Shown here: in pieces, positions 1 to 10,200 of the stretch
Layout: each line of letters begins with the position of its first letter
Position numbering within the stretch: the stretch's first letter is position 1
Source: Panagrolaimus kolymaensis
Lineage: Eukaryota; Nematoda; Chromadorea; Rhabditida; Panagrolaimidae
Length of the DNA stretch: 64,000 nt
Assembly (NCBI GenBank): GCA_028622995.1
Contig: JAJQJQ010000032.1
Location: forward strand, 62,001 to 126,000
Direction of reading: 5' to 3'
The notes under the pieces: generated by a model
What the model saw: the letters and a program-made list of their open reading frames with translations, nothing else
What the model was told of the DNA's origin: nothing
The model's database searches: none
Position numbers and translations under genes: made by a program

Positions 1-420
1 TTTAATGTGGTTCAACTAAACAAAACAGTAATAACAGATTACTAAATATCCAACCCAATCAAAATACCTCAAAGTTTAATAAATTTTTAACGCATAAGAG
101 ATTCGTTAAACATAAATGGGCCTTTATAATTATCACACTTTTAACAATTACATACATATTTAATGGAAGAGTATCCACGAACGCGTCAAAACGAAAACCT
201 CATCAAGCATTTTAAGTGAAAAAGTTTTGATTGCATATGTATGTACAAATAACCTTGCTGCTTGTCATTTGTTAATTGAAAAGAGATATTTGTGATGGTG
301 TGAAAGACGAATAAGAATATAGCATTTTCAAGACAAATTTATTAACGAAAACAAAAAAATAACAAAACAAATTAGAATACAACGAGAATATGAGACCATT
401 ATTGGTTGACCATCGGTATG
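1..420. other. 3' flank of the first gene, no gene seen
   Basis: AT-rich sequence with no coding signal I can support. A minus-strand AATAAA lies at 338-343, about 80 nt past the stop codon of the minus-strand gene ending at 421, and is its probable poly(A) signal. Confidence 0.5.
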
Positions 421-3400
421 TTATTGACTTTGACGATCAGCGGTGTCGGCGGAGAAGAATCCGTTATATCCTTGATAACTAATATATTGCTGCTGTGGAG
501 GATACTGATTTTCTTGCGAATATTGATGTTGAATGGAATAGTGATATTGAGGAAGATGTTGATTCGGATAAAATTGAGGATATTGACTTCGTGGAACATA
601 ATGATTCGAAGTAAAAGCAGGATATTGACTTTGACGAATAATTCGATGAGGATATTGACTCTGAAGAGAACGTTGATGATGATGTCGAGGTTGAGAATAA
701 GGATGATAATGAATTTGCCGTTGACGTGGAAAAACTTGTTGATAGCGAGAAGGAGTATGATCATATTGTAGAGAACCCGAATGATTATAAGCTACTTGAA
801 AAGGATATACCATATGTGCCGCTTCAGTTCGAGAGGGAAAAGATGACGAGTGTTCCGTTGTTTGTTGTTCAAGAGAAGAGCGTCGTGAGGCATTGAGAAA
901 ACGAGAAGAGTCCTTCACAGGTTGATGTTGAAAAGAAGAAGTTGAACGTCGTGCATCATTGAGAAAAATAGAAGAGTCCTTCAAAGGTTGTTTTTCAAAA
1001 GAAGAATTTGACGGTCGTGCATCACTACGAGATTTAAATATTTCTTCGTGCGGCGTGGATTGTTGTACAAGAATTGGTTTTGAAGGATCACTAGAAGATT
1101 GAGAAGTATGTAAGTCCTCCATAAGTTGTGGATCAAAAGCAGAATTTGGTTTCGGTGCACCATTGGAAGATCGAGAAGTTGTAAGATGCGGCATCGATTG
1201 TTGTTCAAAAGAAGGAGTTGATTGTCGTACATCAAAAAGAGAAAGTAAAGCTGGCTCCATAGGTTGTTGTTCCAAAGAAGATATTGTTCCAGGTGGTGAA
1301 CTACTTGGAGATTGAGAAGGTGGCGATTGTTTCAAAGATTGTTGTTCAAAAGATGAAGTTGGTTGTTGCTCCAGTGGTAGTTGTTGAAAATGATATGTCG
1401 GTTTATGATGAATCAATCCTTTACAGTTTTCAATATGATCATTTATTGCAGCTTCATTGATAATTAGTTCATCATGGATTCTTCTTTTTGGTTTTTTGAT
1501 TTTTCTTTCTTCACTTTTCTTTTTATCATCTGCAGCCTTCTTCTTTTTAGCCTTTTCATCAAAGAGAGCTTCAAAGAGATCACGTGGCTCCATAAAAAAT
1601 TCCTAAATTTTATTAAATAATTAGTTCTAATATCCATTAACAATAATAAAAAAAACTTACACCACGACGTTTTGCTTCAACACACATTCTAAGACCACCC
1701 AGGGTTCGAAAGCTGCAAAAATAATTACCTGCAAATATACTGCATTTTTTGCAGCGTATTTGCAGGTAATGCAACGTTGCACTAACTGCGCACTACCTGC
1801 AACTTAACTGCGCACTTAATGGTAGCGTTGCAGCTAATTTTTTCTTTTTGTTGCAATTTCTTAAAAGGAAAATGAACAAACTTGAACTTTTTATTCGATG
1901 TCTTTCATATTTATCGCTTTCTTTTACATATTTTTTCTTCTAAGTTCTTCGCGCCTTAATCCCGAATTAAAATTGATTTATCAGATATTTAAATATTATG
2001 TTGGCAAGTTTCTTATAAGTTTTTTTAACAGAAACCAAAAAAGTACACATATTTTCCGGGTTCATGGGGTTTAGAGTTATAAATAAAGGATTTAAAATTA
2101 GTTTTAACATACATAAGACTAAAATTAAATTTTGATATGAACGTCCACACATTTTTTTTCTTCGGAAAAGATTTTAATGAATCGTGTTAACCTTTAGTTT
2201 TTTTAATCACATTTTGATTCTCATTTCTATTTTACTAATAAATGTAAAATGTTGGGATTGTAAACTAATAATATAGCGAGAACGAATGTTTTATGATGCA
2301 AACTTACACCCGCTATAAAGGCATGAGGTTCGGGAACCAGTAATGATAACAATACTTGTTGATGGAGTATTTTTTTGTGTTTAACCATAAATTAGCACTG
2401 TTAATAGTTAGCAATAATGTAAAAAATATATCTTTTGGGATTATGTTAATAAGGAAATAAAGCAGTGTTTACTTTTCTCGTGGTCTGAAAAGAAATATTA
2501 CACGTTTCCAACTTCCAAGTTTGTTTTTAACCAGTAGTTATGAGGATAAATTGCTTAAAGAAGAACCTTTTTGGGCGTGAAATCTCTGAAAATATGAAAT
2601 TGGCACCAACCGATAGCTTTTCGTTTGAAATAGCTGAGGTTTAAATAAATTTTCCTCGGTAATAAAAACCCCTCTATTCGGTTACATCATAGTTCAAAAT
2701 TCTTAGACTTTGACACTTTTTCTTTTTTAGTCATTTTTCCAAACCTTTACCTCTTTTTGACAGTTTATTGCTTTTGAAAAAATGAGAATAAATTTTCAAG
2801 TATCGAAATATGGCTGTTTTTAGTAGTATTTCGATTCTTTGATGTAATCAAATAGAGGATTTTTTATTGCCGAAGAAAATTTATTTAAATCCTAACTAGT
2901 TTAAGCGAAAAGCTTCAATTGGTGTTAATTTCATAGTTTCAGTGATTTCCTACCCGAAAAAGTTCTTTTGTAAGCAATTTATGCGTTTTACTTTATTTGC
3001 TTTATAAATAGCTTTGCTCAGTAAAATTATCCACTTTTTAAAGGTTTGTTATTATTATTACAATACCTTTCAATAAAAAATTAAGAAGATACCAGTTGCA
3101 TCAAAATTTTAAAGTTGCTTGTTTTTGCCATTTCTTTTAATGTTCTATTAATAAAATGAATTTTACAGCTTGAAATATAGTTACCAACATATCGGAAGTA
3201 ATAGTTGAAAAAGATAATAAAAAAAATTCAAAAGCAATAAAGTAGGATAAGATACTTGCCAACTAATAATACCTATATGTAATTAAGAAAATTTCTCCTT
3301 TGAGGCTTAAGATACTTGCTTTTTCGCAAACGCTTTATTCTTTAAAATTCTACCCTTGTTATCATCGTTAACCTAAAGCATAAGCATAATTTTGGTTTTA

Positions 3401-4331
3401 TTCATTAAAAGAAATTGCTTTTTTGTAACTTTGTTTGAGAATTTTATTTGTATTCATGTTTTCAGGAACCTCTGTTTGGTAAGTAACAGTGTTTTTTGTT
3501 CTTCGTGTTTTAATATGCCCTTTATAGGTACTTTCTGTTTGTAAGTTATTGAAAGTTTTTTCCCTCGTATGTCTTATCCATTCTTATTTTAGGAACCTCT
3601 GTTTTAGTAAGTAACAGAGTCTTTATTTTTTGTTATTTGTATCGTTAAAATTATTTTTCATGTAATCTTCCCATTTAGATTGTTTCTGTTTGTAAGTTGC
3701 AGAACTTTTTTTTATCCCTTATGAAAGTTACAAAAAAGCAATTTCTAAACCAAAAAAGTGTTTTCTATTAAAGCTTTTATTCCTGTATATTATTATGGGA
3801 TGTATCAGGATATTAACGCCGTGTTTGATCCAAAAAATAGCTAATCAAACAAATTAAGTATAGCTAGTTTTGATTAGTTCCTCTTTTTATTCCTCGCTAA
3901 ATTCGTGTCGCGTTTATTCTAATTCGTGGGTTAAAAGTTAATACTTTTCTTTAATTAAAAGCAATATGTAAAATATTGCTTTTAATAAAGAGAAATATTG
4001 ATTTTTGATCAAATTTTATATTGATATGCAAGCGTAAAAACGAAAGAAAATAATACCTGCAAAAAAATTGCAGTTAATGGGCATTAGCTGCAATAGAAGT
4101 TGCAGTTACTGCGCAGCTTATTTGCAGTAACTGCGCAGCGTATTTTCGTTAGTTGCGCCTTTACTGCAAAATAAGCTGCGAATTAGCTGCGCAGTAAGTG
4201 CATTGCCCTTGCAGCGAAGGCTGGGCAATGAAACTTAAAATATGAACGCCTTTGTGTTTTTTGAGTGAAGCATCATTTTTAAAAACTTCACCACATTCAT
4301 AACATAGTAATTCTGGATCATAAGACTCCAT
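421..4331 (-). CDS. C2H2 zinc-finger protein with long Gln/Ser/Pro-rich tail
   Basis: Provisional three-exon model on the minus strand: 4331-4235, 1728-1661, 1602-421 (448 aa, frame intact). Exon 1 starts at an ATG and encodes one classical C2H2 finger at residues 10-30 (C10, C13, H26, H30 with C-x2-C-x12-H-x3-H spacing). Exon 2 reads LGGLRMCVEAKRRG. Exon 3 carries a lysine-rich stretch, then about 300 residues rich in Gln, Ser, Pro and, near the C terminus, Tyr, with repeated FEQQ/LEQQ-like units. The exon 2-3 join is good (GTAAGT donor, TTTAG acceptor). The exon 1-2 join is weak: its 2.5-kb intron is filled with repeats and other acceptors are possible. I do not recognise an orthologue; a nucleic-acid-binding role is inferred from the single finger only. 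Confidence 0.6.
1713..1850. repeat. TGCAG-rich repeat cluster with hairpin, left end of intronic repeat complex
   Basis: The stretch is dense in variants of GCAG, TGCGCA and ACCTGCAA. A hairpin spans 1724-1770: arms ATTACCTGCAAATA and TATTTGCAGGTAAT pair perfectly over 14 bp, and inner CTGCA/TGCAG pair after a two-base mismatch. It abuts the splice acceptor of the second exon of the minus-strand zinc-finger gene. The same sequence style returns at 4055-4230, the other end of the same intron. Confidence 0.7.
2545..2983. repeat. Fold-back element with ~145-bp imperfect inverted arms
   Basis: The arm at about 2545-2690 aligns, in inverse orientation, with about 2838-2983. By eye roughly three quarters to four fifths of positions match. 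The best shared blocks are ATAAATTGCTT, TTTAAATAAATTTTC and GATTACATC-like ends. The spacer is about 147 bp and shows no open frame of note. It looks like a decayed MITE or fold-back transposon lying in the long intron of the zinc-finger gene. Confidence 0.65.
3410..3746. repeat. Perfect 23-bp inverted repeats enclosing a tandem array of exon-like units
   Basis: Bases 3410-3432 (AGAAATTGC...AACTTT) are the exact reverse complement of 3724-3746. Between them lie four related units beginning near 3465, 3528, 3592 and 3679, spaced about 63, 64 and 87 bp. Each runs pyrimidine tract, AG, a 13-14 nt core ending in TCTGTTT or close to it, then GTAAGT. On the plus strand each unit therefore resembles a micro-exon with an acceptor and a strong donor. 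A degenerate tandem repeat gives the same picture. The host gene is on the other strand. Confidence 0.65.
3954..3986. repeat. Perfect 14-bp hairpin
   Basis: Arms ATTAAAAGCAATAT and ATATTGCTTTTAAT are exact reverse complements with a 5-nt loop. It is part of the repeat-filled intron of the zinc-finger gene. Confidence 0.7.
4055..4230. repeat. TGCGCAG-rich repeat cluster, right end of intronic repeat complex
   Basis: Repeated GCAGTTACTGCGCAGC-like units occur in both orientations, so the cluster can fold back on itself at several places. It ends with a small inverted repeat, CATTGCCC at 4201-4208 and GGGCAATG at 4223-4230. Read on the minus strand, this terminus (CCCAGCCTTCGCTGCAA) resembles the outer edge of the left cluster (CCCAGGGTTCGAAAGCTGCAA). 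The two clusters may be imperfect terminal inverted repeats of one ~2.5-kb element. Confidence 0.6.
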
Positions 4332-4834
4332 TTGAGTAGAACTTAGCTATTACCAAAGATAAAGCCTGAAACGTTATATAAATTAATTTAGCTTTAAACT
4401 TTTTTAATGATAAAAAAAAATTCGATACAAAAATGGTTGCGCAAATTGGAAAGCATCATCATTTGTAAATGAAGCACAAAACAAAATCTACCAGTTTCAA
4501 AAAAAAAAGTTTTATCTTTGCGGGAGACAACTTTATCACATATTTTTTTAAACTTCCAAAGTCCCAAATTTTTAGAAAGTTTTTAATCCCATTCTTTATT
4601 GATAATAGTTAAAAATAAAAAAATCTGTCGAACGCTAAAAGGGCGAACAATAATGAAATACATTTACTGATGATTGTATCATGCGAAATTTAACTTAGGA
4701 TTTTGCTTGATAACTGTAGTTTCTCAAACAAGACATTCATTTTTTTTACAAACTTTCAAATCGATTAAGCTAAATGCACAAGAGATCATTTATTCACAAT
4801 ACAAGTCAAAAAACAAATAAATACAGCATAAAAA
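4332..4834. other. Intergenic, no gene seen
   Basis: AT-rich spacer between the zinc-finger gene start and the end of the KIAA1143-like gene. A minus-strand AATAAA at 4789-4794 is the probable poly(A) signal of the latter. Nothing else is recognisable. Confidence 0.5.
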
Positions 4835-5335
4835 TTAATCATCCTCTTCATCAGCAAAACTTAACAAATTTTTGTTTTGCTTTATGCTAATTTCATTATC
4901 TCTTTTTCTTTCAGCTTCTAATCTAAGTGTTTTATCTTTAGGAATTTCATCTTTTGAAGCTTCTTCAACACTTTCTTCATTGATACGTTTTATTGGCTTT
5001 TTGAATGTTATTTTTCCTTCTTCAATCTTCTTCTTATCAATTTCAGCTTCCTTTTTTCGAACTTCTTCATCAAATTCAGATTGAGTGATATCAGTTTTTT
5101 CATTTAATACAACAACTTGTGGACGATCTTCTTCCTTTAAATTTCGAATGTCATCTTCTTCCCTTTCTTCATCCTTTGTTTGTTTTGTTTCGGGTTCAAA
5201 TTTGTCTTCGACAGTAGTGTCACGATATCCCATTTGTTGTTTCATTTTTTGAATAAATGGTGGATCAGCCGAATCAACATAACGAATACTTTGACGTTGT
5301 TGATAGTTTAATGGTTTATCATGTTTCTTGGACAT
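4835..5335 (-). CDS. KIAA1143-like protein (DUF4604 type)
   Basis: Single-exon frame of 166 aa. The N-terminal block (SIRYVDSADPPFIQKMKQQ then GYRD) matches the conserved start of metazoan KIAA1143 proteins. The middle PQVVVLN, the GKITFKKPIKR block and the C-terminal LLSFADEEDD also match that family. The protein is charged, rich in Lys and Glu, with no membrane segment; the family's function is unknown and it is thought to be nuclear. I chose the ATG at 5335 because an unpaired acceptor (TTTTTAG) ends 7 nt upstream. It follows LSM6 on the same strand with 193 nt between stop and start and an AATAAA about 98 nt before the acceptor, as in nematode operons. Confidence 0.88.
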   Translation of the reverse strand: MSKKHDKPLNYQQRQSIRYVDSADPPFIQKMKQQMGYRDTTVEDKFEPETKQTKDEEREEDDIRNLKEEDRPQVVVLNEKTDITQSEFDEEVRKKEAEIDKKKIEEGKITFKKPIKRINEESVEEASKDEIPKDKTLRLEAERKRDNEISIKQNKNLLSFADEEDD

Positions 5336-5340
5336 TTTTG

Positions 5341-5446
5341 CGCTAAAAATCAAATAAAGAGACATAAGGATAATGAAAACAAAATTGATAAACGAAGGTT
5401 AAAAAACCTCCAACAAGAAAGTGGATAAATAATTTTAAAATTTATT
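5341..5446 (-). promoter_or_regulatory. Intercistronic poly(A) signal and trans-splice acceptor (LSM6 to KIAA1143-like)
   Basis: On the minus strand an AATAAA at 5446-5441 is followed about 98 nt later by a TTTTTAG acceptor (AG ending at 5343) just before the downstream ATG. This is the layout expected at a nematode operon junction. Trans-splicing itself is inferred. Confidence 0.5.
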
Positions 5447-5528
5447 GACAAAAAGTAACAAGACAAATTGGAATACAACAAGAAAACGAGACCATCGATA
5501 GTTGAGTTTCGATAAATAAGTAGCTGAG

Positions 5529-5868
5529 TTAACGACGAACGGTACTGATATAATAGACTAAAAATTTCAAAGTTACTTTTTGCAGTAAAAACAAGAAACC
5601 TACCATTGTTACCACGAATAAAAGCATCTCCATACTTATTTTTTAATTGGCCATTTTGATATTCTTCAGTTTGTTCAAGAGCGATATTCATAAACCTATA
5701 ATGCGGGAACATTAGATAAAAGCTTCTTAAAATAAGATTAACAAACCCATCGAGACATGATAGAATTCCACGATAATCTGTTCCGCTGTTAAGTTTGACA
5801 ACGACTGGCTTACCAACGATTGTTTTCAAAAATTCATTTGGATTTTGACGGTTTGGTGCTGAACTCAT
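5529..5868 (-). CDS. LSM6: U6 snRNA-associated Sm-like protein LSm6
   Basis: Three exons on the minus strand: 5868-5747, 5695-5604, 5557-5529 (80 aa, same length as human LSM6). The Sm1 motif is seen in KPVVVKLNSGTDYRG...CLDG and Sm2 in DAFIRGNN, the strongly conserved end of the Sm fold. The last exon is only 29 nt and encodes YYISTVRR. LSm6 is one of seven subunits of the LSm1-7 (mRNA decay) and LSm2-8 (U6 snRNA) rings. Introns are 51 and 46 nt. It lies upstream of the KIAA1143-like gene in a probable operon; CDC34 is the next gene upstream, 436 nt away. Confidence 0.95.
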
Positions 5869-6304
5869 TTTTGATATTCTAACTTACTGAATGCTGACAT
5901 AGTTACCGTGATTAAAAACAAAACTTTTCGGAAAGCTGGTGCTAGGTTTTCAAATGCCTTTGTTCGTACACAAACACTCAATAAATAACTTTTAAAGATT
6001 TTATTTAAGATGCACACATATATAATCAAAATAAACTCATTGATTTTGGTATAGTTTAAGAAAAAAACAATATTAAACTCTAATAAAAAAGACCAAAAAG
6101 AAGAGATACATATTTGCAAACTTTTAAAAATGTACAGTAATGGTATGAGACAGGGGTTAAAAGACAAAAGACATAATAAAAAATAGAAAATACAGTCTTT
6201 ACTAATTTGTAACAGGTGAATCATCAGTTATTATAACATAGAAAAAGAAAGAGATGTACCGGTAGTCAAAAATGAGGGAAGATATATGGATCACAGAGTT
6301 GAAT
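5869..6304. other. Spacer between CDC34 and LSM6
   Basis: It holds a long open frame on the minus strand (about 5865-6224) that reads as Leu/Ile/Phe-rich peptide typical of translated AT-rich DNA, with no homology I recognise. Candidate acceptors (GTCAG, TTCAG, TTAG) occur in the 40 nt before the LSM6 ATG. No clear AATAAA is seen after CDC34, so a CDC34-LSM6 operon is possible but unsupported. Confidence 0.4.
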
Positions 6305-7208
6305 TTATTCGTCGCCATTACCGCTATCATCATCATGTTCGCATTCTTCTTCATTATCTGAAAAATGATGATTAGAAAAAGTTATAATATATTTCGAAAA
6401 CACATACCACTTTCATACTCGTAATCATAAAAATCATCATCAGCATCTAAGCAATCTTCAGCAGGCTTTTTTCCTTGTTTGATAACATATTCTTCGATTG
6501 TTTCAGGAACTTTAACACCATCTTTCTTGGCAATTTCTTTAGACTTTTCAACTTGTTCCTTGACGACCTTAGCATATCTGTCATCCTTGCCTTTAGAATC
6601 TTTCCATGACCGGCTGAAAAAAATAAGTTGAATAAGAATAATTTTTGATGGTTGTTAAAATTGTTTTTTATTCATAAAAGAAAAGAACTTACTACATAAC
6701 CGAAGCGTCAACATTGGCTGGAGAAGAAGTATTAGGTTCATTGAGAAGGCTGATAACAGAGAGAAGGATTGTACGAACACTTTGAGTAGGATTCCAACGT
6801 TCTGATGGAAGTTCACCAGATTGTGGATCATCAACAGGAGGATGCAAGATGCTAATGCACAATTCGCCATTATCATAGACATTTGGATGGTAAATAGTGT
6901 TGATAAACTTCATACTTGGCGGGCTGTATGGATAATTGGATGGAAATTTCAAAGTTGCTTTGAAATACCCTCCCTAAAAAATTACATGATTACATTATTT
7001 TTTACTAGAAAACGTTAAAACATACTTGATAAAGAGTCCCAGGTGGACCAAAGATGCCAACAGTCCATTTGAAGAGGCAATCATCATCACAAGTAACCGT
7101 AAATCCTTCAACAGGTTCACTTTGAAGAGATTTCAATTCTAGTTGTAAAGCACGAGATGCAGATGAGGATAATGACGACCCAGCAGAAGTAAAAGTGGTA
7201 TGAGACAT
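6305..7208 (-). CDS. CDC34: Ubiquitin-conjugating enzyme E2 R type (CDC34/UBE2R)
   Basis: Four exons on the minus strand: 7208-7026, 6973-6693, 6613-6408, 6357-6305 (240 aa; human CDC34 has 236). The UBC fold runs to about residue 180 with the HPN motif at 90-92 and the active-site cysteine C100 in [12 protein letters not shown]. The acidic insertion after the cysteine ([15 protein letters not shown]) is the hallmark of the CDC34/UBE2R class. The C-terminal tail is very acidic ([12 protein letters not shown]...), as needed for fast binding to the cullin-RING ligase SCF. The enzyme passes ubiquitin to SCF substrates and extends K48 chains. An acceptor at about 7340 (TTTTCAG) suggests a 5' leader exon junction. 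Confidence 0.96.
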
Positions 7209-10200
7209 GGTGATTCGGCACGAACTTTCTTTTTTGAATCAATTCAGGATATCAGCAGTAATATGAAGACGACAAGAAATTCTACCCGTTTCAATGATTG
7301 AAAATAAAATTTCAAAAGATTAGCTTGACTAGGTTGACACCTGAAAATGAGAAAAGAGTTAGTTTTTTGCGAGAAAAATGGGAAAGCACACACTAGTTAA
7401 AGATGAAAAGAAAAATGGATAAAATTCGAGGTCGTCCTCCGCGCGTTGCACTCGTACCAGTGTGCACGATTCAAAATCAAACCAAAATGATTATCAGAAA
7501 AAACAAAGGGGAAACGAAAAAAACTTTAAGCATGCAAATAATAGACAGTTTTTCCCATCTATCAGGAAAAGAATAAAATAAAACAATGACGTGAAAGCAA
7601 GAAAGATGAAACAGTATAAATTATATTTTACTTAAAAAGGAAATTACACGAGAGGGAAAAAGACCAACAAGATGCTAGATGATTTTGGATAGAATTATCT
7701 TAAACTCAGCGTTAACAACAACAATAAGAAAGCAAGCAAATGAATAAACAAGAGAAAAAGCAAATCATATGACAAAAACACACGCAAGAAAGAATCAAAA
7801 AACGTTTGCCATTTCGTAACTTTTTTTGGTGGACGATTAAAATCAGTGGAAATCAAACGGTAATCGGATGGCGATTTTGGCTTCAATTAGAAAAAAGAGA
7901 TTTGTGTTAATTTAATTAAAAGGTTTAAAATAAGTCATTCAAAGATGTTTTTAATTGTCATAATCATTGAGAAATAATCAAAAATGGATCGTGAAAAAAA
8001 ATGGAATGAAAAATGCTCAAAAAATATTGATTGAAAAAAGAAAGCGACAAACGACAGCTGCAAGCGCGTTGCTGCGTTCTCTCAGATGTTCAGCAAAAAA
8101 AATTCAAAAGGTTTGAAACAGAAAAATCCGTCTGGGATTGACTATGCTTCAAAAATAAAAGAGCTTTAATAAAAAAATTTCCTATGGTATCAGTTATTAA
8201 TTTTATGAATCCCTTTCTCTGCTATTATTAATAATAGCGTGTCATTTTTTCCAAAATAGATGACATAAGTAAAAAAAGGCGAAGATTAAATCATAGCGTG
8301 ATTTATGATTTTCCAAACACAAAAGTTTCTGAAACATGTGATTTTTATCCCAAATAACAAAGATATTCTTCGAGAAAGAAATTGATTTATAAATGGCGGG
8401 AAAGAAATCTTTATAGAAATTTCCCGAAACAAAAAAAGAATGTTTTTAAAGGCTTTCTTCGTTTTTTTAGAAGAAAGTTTAAAACAAGGATGCAAAAGGA
8501 TATATGTAAGAGGATGGCTGTTGCTGGGTTTTTGGTTTTTGCTTGCTTAGCAACAAGGAAGTTAGTTAAAAGTAAGGAAAGCTTCAAGTTCAATTTTTTC
8601 ACAAGGATTTGAAATATTATGGAATAGAATGTTGAAATCCATTCTTTTGGGTCACTAACAGTATTGGTTGATAAAATAAAAAGATATTATTTTATATATT
8701 TCATGACAAAAAAATATTATAAAAGTAAAAGGAAATAGACTAAAGAGAGAATCACGGGCAAGGAAAATTATTTTCATTGTTCTTGTCTTTCTCATTTTTT
8801 CCAAAAAGGGTTTCTGGTTGTCATCGTCGTCTTTTTTCTTTTTGGTTGATGAAAAAAAAACGAGAAAACCTCCTTTTGAATGAGAAAAAAAAGTTTTTCA
8901 TAGCTGTCGTCTTCGTCGCACAATCGATCAATTATATTGAATCATTTTTTGAAATCAAGAAACCGCTTTTTTTCAGCTGAAGGAAGAGAAATAAGCTTTA
9001 TGATGAAAAAAGCAAGGATAGAGAAGGATAATAGTTGCCGATACTGCTTATTCCCAAAAAAGCAAATGATTTCTATTCACGGCGACAATCATTTATGATC
9101 ATCATCAGTTGACAAAAGAGAAGGAATAATAATAATAATATTAAGAGGTAAAAAAAGGACTAGATATAATGAAGAAGAAGAAGCATTCAAAGCAAGCGAG
9201 TTTGGAATAAGAGCGCAATAATCGAAGGAGCGATGAAAAAAAAGAAAGAAGAAAAAAGCAGACATTCAAAAAATGATTCAAAAAAAAATATGTGCGTCTA
9301 TGCTTTTTTTTCTCTACTAAATCAATGAATGAAGGACTTACATACATACAACCAAGCAAGTTTGTTCTCTTTTTTTTCTTTCTAAAAGAATTATTTTTTG
9401 GTGGAGGCGCAAAAAAAAATGTGACGATGATGAGAGAATGAGAACGCACATGTGATTCTTTCTTTCTTTCATTCTGACTGACTTGAAGGGTGATGAGAAA
9501 AGAAAAGGCTTTGACGCGTGCCAGTCGGCTGACTGGACTTTTTAGTTGAGAATAAAAAAAAATTGAGACTCAAATGGCTTTGCGGCTGCTTGCTCGAGTT
9601 TAAAAAAATGCACAAAAAACACAACTAACATACATAAAAAAATCCACCAACCCATAGGCAAAATGACATTCGAGGGAGGAGAGTGTGTATGTAAGCAGCT
9701 GTTTTATGTTCATAAAAAAAAATCCCAAACTAGACTGTAAAATTGTGGGGTGAAAAGAAGACTATCTCTCCGAGTGGGATCTTTAACAAAAAAATTTTTT
9801 AGAGGCTTTTGAAGGTTTCGTATTTCAAAAAACGGCTAACAAAAAACTTTTTTTCCATCATAGACTCTTCTCAACTGAAATAATAAAAAACTTGCTTACA
9901 AATATTTTTCAAAACACATACACCAAATTTTATAACAAATATTTGGACTTGAGTACAAAAACAGTTCGCGAGTTTAAAAATCATCGAAAAAAGAATCCAT
10001 ATGAAAGAATATATTTTTTAAATTAAAAGTACATTTCACTTTTATGTAATCATTTTTGTAGGTGTTCATCCTCGAGTAAAGCGAAGGAAGCTATGACAAA
10101 ATTAAAAAAGGTGGAAAACGAATAAAAACTCATGTTCAAAGGTTTTTATTGAATCACAAATAAAAATAATTTTAAAAATTTATGTTTTAAACAAAAAATG

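Noticed and set aside
1690..1712. GGTTCGAA resembling a tRNA B box
   Set aside because: It lies in a coding exon and no cloverleaf or A box could be formed around it.
5865..6224. 119-codon minus-strand frame between CDC34 and LSM6
   Set aside because: Leu/Ile/Phe-rich translation of AT-rich spacer, no homology, ends overlapping the LSM6 start.
9141..9449. 102-codon minus-strand frame
   Set aside because: Low-complexity Lys/Phe/Ser translation of a purine-rich tract without splice or start support.
9509..9535. CCAGTC/GACTGG small palindrome
   Set aside because: Only a 6-bp stem, expected by chance in this length of sequence.
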